From the NCBI RefSeq assembly GCF_900155865.1, contig NZ_LT707006.1, positions 765,626-829,625 on the forward strand: a stretch of DNA of 64,000 nt. Direction: 5' to 3'. Positions 62,737 to 64,000 of the stretch are shown one piece after another. Origin of the DNA: Bacteroides bouchesdurhonensis. Its GTDB lineage: Bacteria; Bacteroidota; Bacteroidia; Bacteroidales; Bacteroidaceae. How positions within the stretch are numbered: position 1 is the first letter of the stretch; every line of letters begins with the position of its first letter. The notes beneath the pieces were generated by a model. It did not search any database and was not told the origin of the DNA. It saw only the letters and a list, made by a program, of their open reading frames with translations. The position numbers and the translations under genes are program-made.

Positions 62737-63984
62737 TTATGCAGCGGTTCTTTTTTTCTTTTCAACCTTTTCTATCATGCATACCGCATTGGCGGTATGT
62801 ATTCCAAAGAGAATCCAAAGCATTTCCGTTTTCCTGTTTCTGGCTTTTATCCTAGCCAGTGAGTAATGTTGTTTCTGTGTTCCAAAGCTTCCTTCCAGGC
62901 GGGTAGCTCTTTCACGGCTGAATTCCGAACATAATATCTTACGAAGCAGCTCATCTTTGGCCGCTCTGCCCTTACGCTTAAAGGAAGTACTTATATGATA
63001 TTTAGTACAAAATTTCCGGTTGGCATTATTGGCATAGATTGAACCTGCCGCAAGTGCCTTAACCCTAACCCCGGTCAGTTGTTGTTGCAGCTGAATACAG
63101 TCTTTCAAACGTACTCCTTCGTTAAAAGCCTTAAAGGAGATATGTTCTATAAAGGAGATTCCGTCTATCTGTATATTGTTGACTTTGGCTCCGAATTCAA
63201 CGGATTTGGTTTCCTTGCCCCTGACAATGGGGCGAAGGTAATGCCGGTCGATACTCACGATACGGTCGGACACTTTTTTGCCTGCAAATAAATTCTTCCC
63301 TTGCTCAAGGACTGTCTGTATGACCGAGAAACGTCTTTGGTAATCAGAGGATAGTGTGAGCTTGTGCCTGCAGGATGAATGAAGCTGCTCCAGCTGGTCC
63401 AGTAACTTTTCCAACAACTGAAGTAGTCTGCGTTTAATCATACGGTTCTGTGATTTCCTGCGTTTACGCAGTTTGCTATAAGCAAGACAGGCACGGCTTA
63501 CATCAAGATACTTGTTACGGGGACGTTGTATATGCAATGTCCGGCAATGTTTGCACAGATGACGATGAAGCCATACAATACCTTCCCATAAGAGTTTGAC
63601 ATCAGTAGGAAAGCGCAAATGGCTTTCATAACAGGTGGCATCGGTCATACAGACATGAAGGTTCTCAAGATAAGGTTTCCAATGCTCTGCCAGAATAAGC
63701 TGGAGGGACTCAATATCAAGGCGGTCCGCTAGTTCCTGACGAATTGCACTGACGATTTTAGGATTGGTCAGTGGATGAAGAGGATCAATCTGAACACCAC
63801 AAAATAACTGGTAATGAATATTACCGTTTAAATGTTCAATCAGTTGTGAATCGGAAAAGTTGGTATAGGACTTCAAGACCATCAAGGCTATTTTGCCCTC
63901 AGGAGAAAAATAACTTTTACGACCCAAAGCAGAGGACTTCAAATGCATTTTGTCGGGCCAGTTCCGAGAAAGGAAACAGAGCAT
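62737..63984 (-). CDS. IS4/IS5-superfamily (IS1182-like) transposase, possibly inactive
   Basis: 415 residues with start ATG at 63984 (an in-frame TAG lies at 63994-63996). N-terminal DUF772-like region (SYFSPEGKIALMVLKSYTNF), first catalytic Asp in VCMTDATCYESH, late Glu in TRLEGSFGTQKQHYSL. The place where relatives usually carry the second Asp reads ALAAGSIYANNANRKFC, with Gly where Asp is expected; one base change (GAT to GGT) would explain it. The IS right boundary is outside the window and I could not define the left inverted repeat. Confidence 0.8.
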   Translation of the reverse strand: MLCFLSRNWPDKMHLKSSALGRKSYFSPEGKIALMVLKSYTNFSDSQLIEHLNGNIHYQLFCGVQIDPLHPLTNPKIVSAIRQELADRLDIESLQLILAEHWKPYLENLHVCMTDATCYESHLRFPTDVKLLWEGIVWLHRHLCKHCRTLHIQRPRNKYLDVSRACLAYSKLRKRRKSQNRMIKRRLLQLLEKLLDQLEQLHSSCRHKLTLSSDYQRRFSVIQTVLEQGKNLFAGKKVSDRIVSIDRHYLRPIVRGKETKSVEFGAKVNNIQIDGISFIEHISFKAFNEGVRLKDCIQLQQQLTGVRVKALAAGSIYANNANRKFCTKYHISTSFKRKGRAAKDELLRKILCSEFSRERATRLEGSFGTQKQHYSLARIKARNRKTEMLWILFGIHTANAVCMIEKVEKKKRTAA

Positions 63985-64000
63985 GGAGGCGACCTAATTC

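Noticed and set aside
1..64000. CRISPR arrays, rRNA genes and complete prophages
   Set aside because: No regularly spaced short repeats, no rRNA sequence and no capsid, tail or terminase genes were seen.

Overview
The window reads as a chromosome segment of a gut Bacteroides species. Housekeeping proteins are of Bacteroidales type (TypA, ATP-dependent PEP carboxykinase, AhcY, Upp, ribosomal protein S15, a carboxy-terminal protease). Promoters follow the Bacteroidetes pattern: TTTG or TTG, about 20 bp, then TAnnTTTG, usually TATCTTTG. A GH110 alpha-galactosidase and the IS/IME types also fit. I cannot fix the species.

Bases 1-29,400 are mostly ordinary chromosome: an AraC regulator cut by the window edge, an acetyltransferase, an inositol-monophosphatase-like enzyme, ComF, a two-gene membrane/ion-channel locus, two tandem tRNA-Asn genes, a PfkB kinase, a tail-specific protease, a PAS histidine kinase, ahcY, a YfhO-type membrane protein, a Spy-like periplasmic protein, upp, pckA, a GH110 enzyme, a MutS-family ATPase, typA, rpsO, a cupin regulator with an acyl-CoA ligase, and a mannose-1-phosphate guanylyltransferase. 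One ISL3-like IS (5851-7313) has perfect 30-bp inverted repeats and an 8-bp target duplication. It sits in the last codons of the channel gene and swaps the final 11 residues.

From 29,555 the window is an accretion island on tRNA-Leu(CAA). Two head-to-tail copies of an 11,973-bp integrative mobilizable element (IME) follow the tRNA (29,640-41,612 and 41,613-53,585). Each junction carries the 13-bp core CGGGTCTGGGTAC. Each copy encodes a tyrosine integrase, a small conserved protein, an excisionase-like HTH protein, a primase and a helicase-type ATPase, a MobV relaxase with a hairpin-rich oriT candidate, a Fic protein next to the left attachment end, and an AT-rich cargo operon of unknown exported proteins.

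Beyond the IME pair lies an older element. Its large serine recombinase is split by an IS21-family insertion (54,431-56,989; 5-bp duplication ACCGA), and its 3' end runs into the tRNA/IME attachment site. This element also holds a small resolvase, an XRE regulator, a lipoprotein, a possible filamentous-phage-type Rep protein and a tiny NUMOD3-like protein. At about 61,557 comes the left-end relic of a second, diverged IME (att-like GGGTAC, the same terminator hairpin, a Fic gene about 80% identical by eye). An IS4/IS5-superfamily transposase gene closes the window.

The most unexpected signal outside genes is a candidate structured RNA. Two different elements of the island carry the 13-mer TATAGCGTGGGCT inside a similar closing-stem plus T-tract design, and in each it lies just upstream of an exported cargo protein gene.
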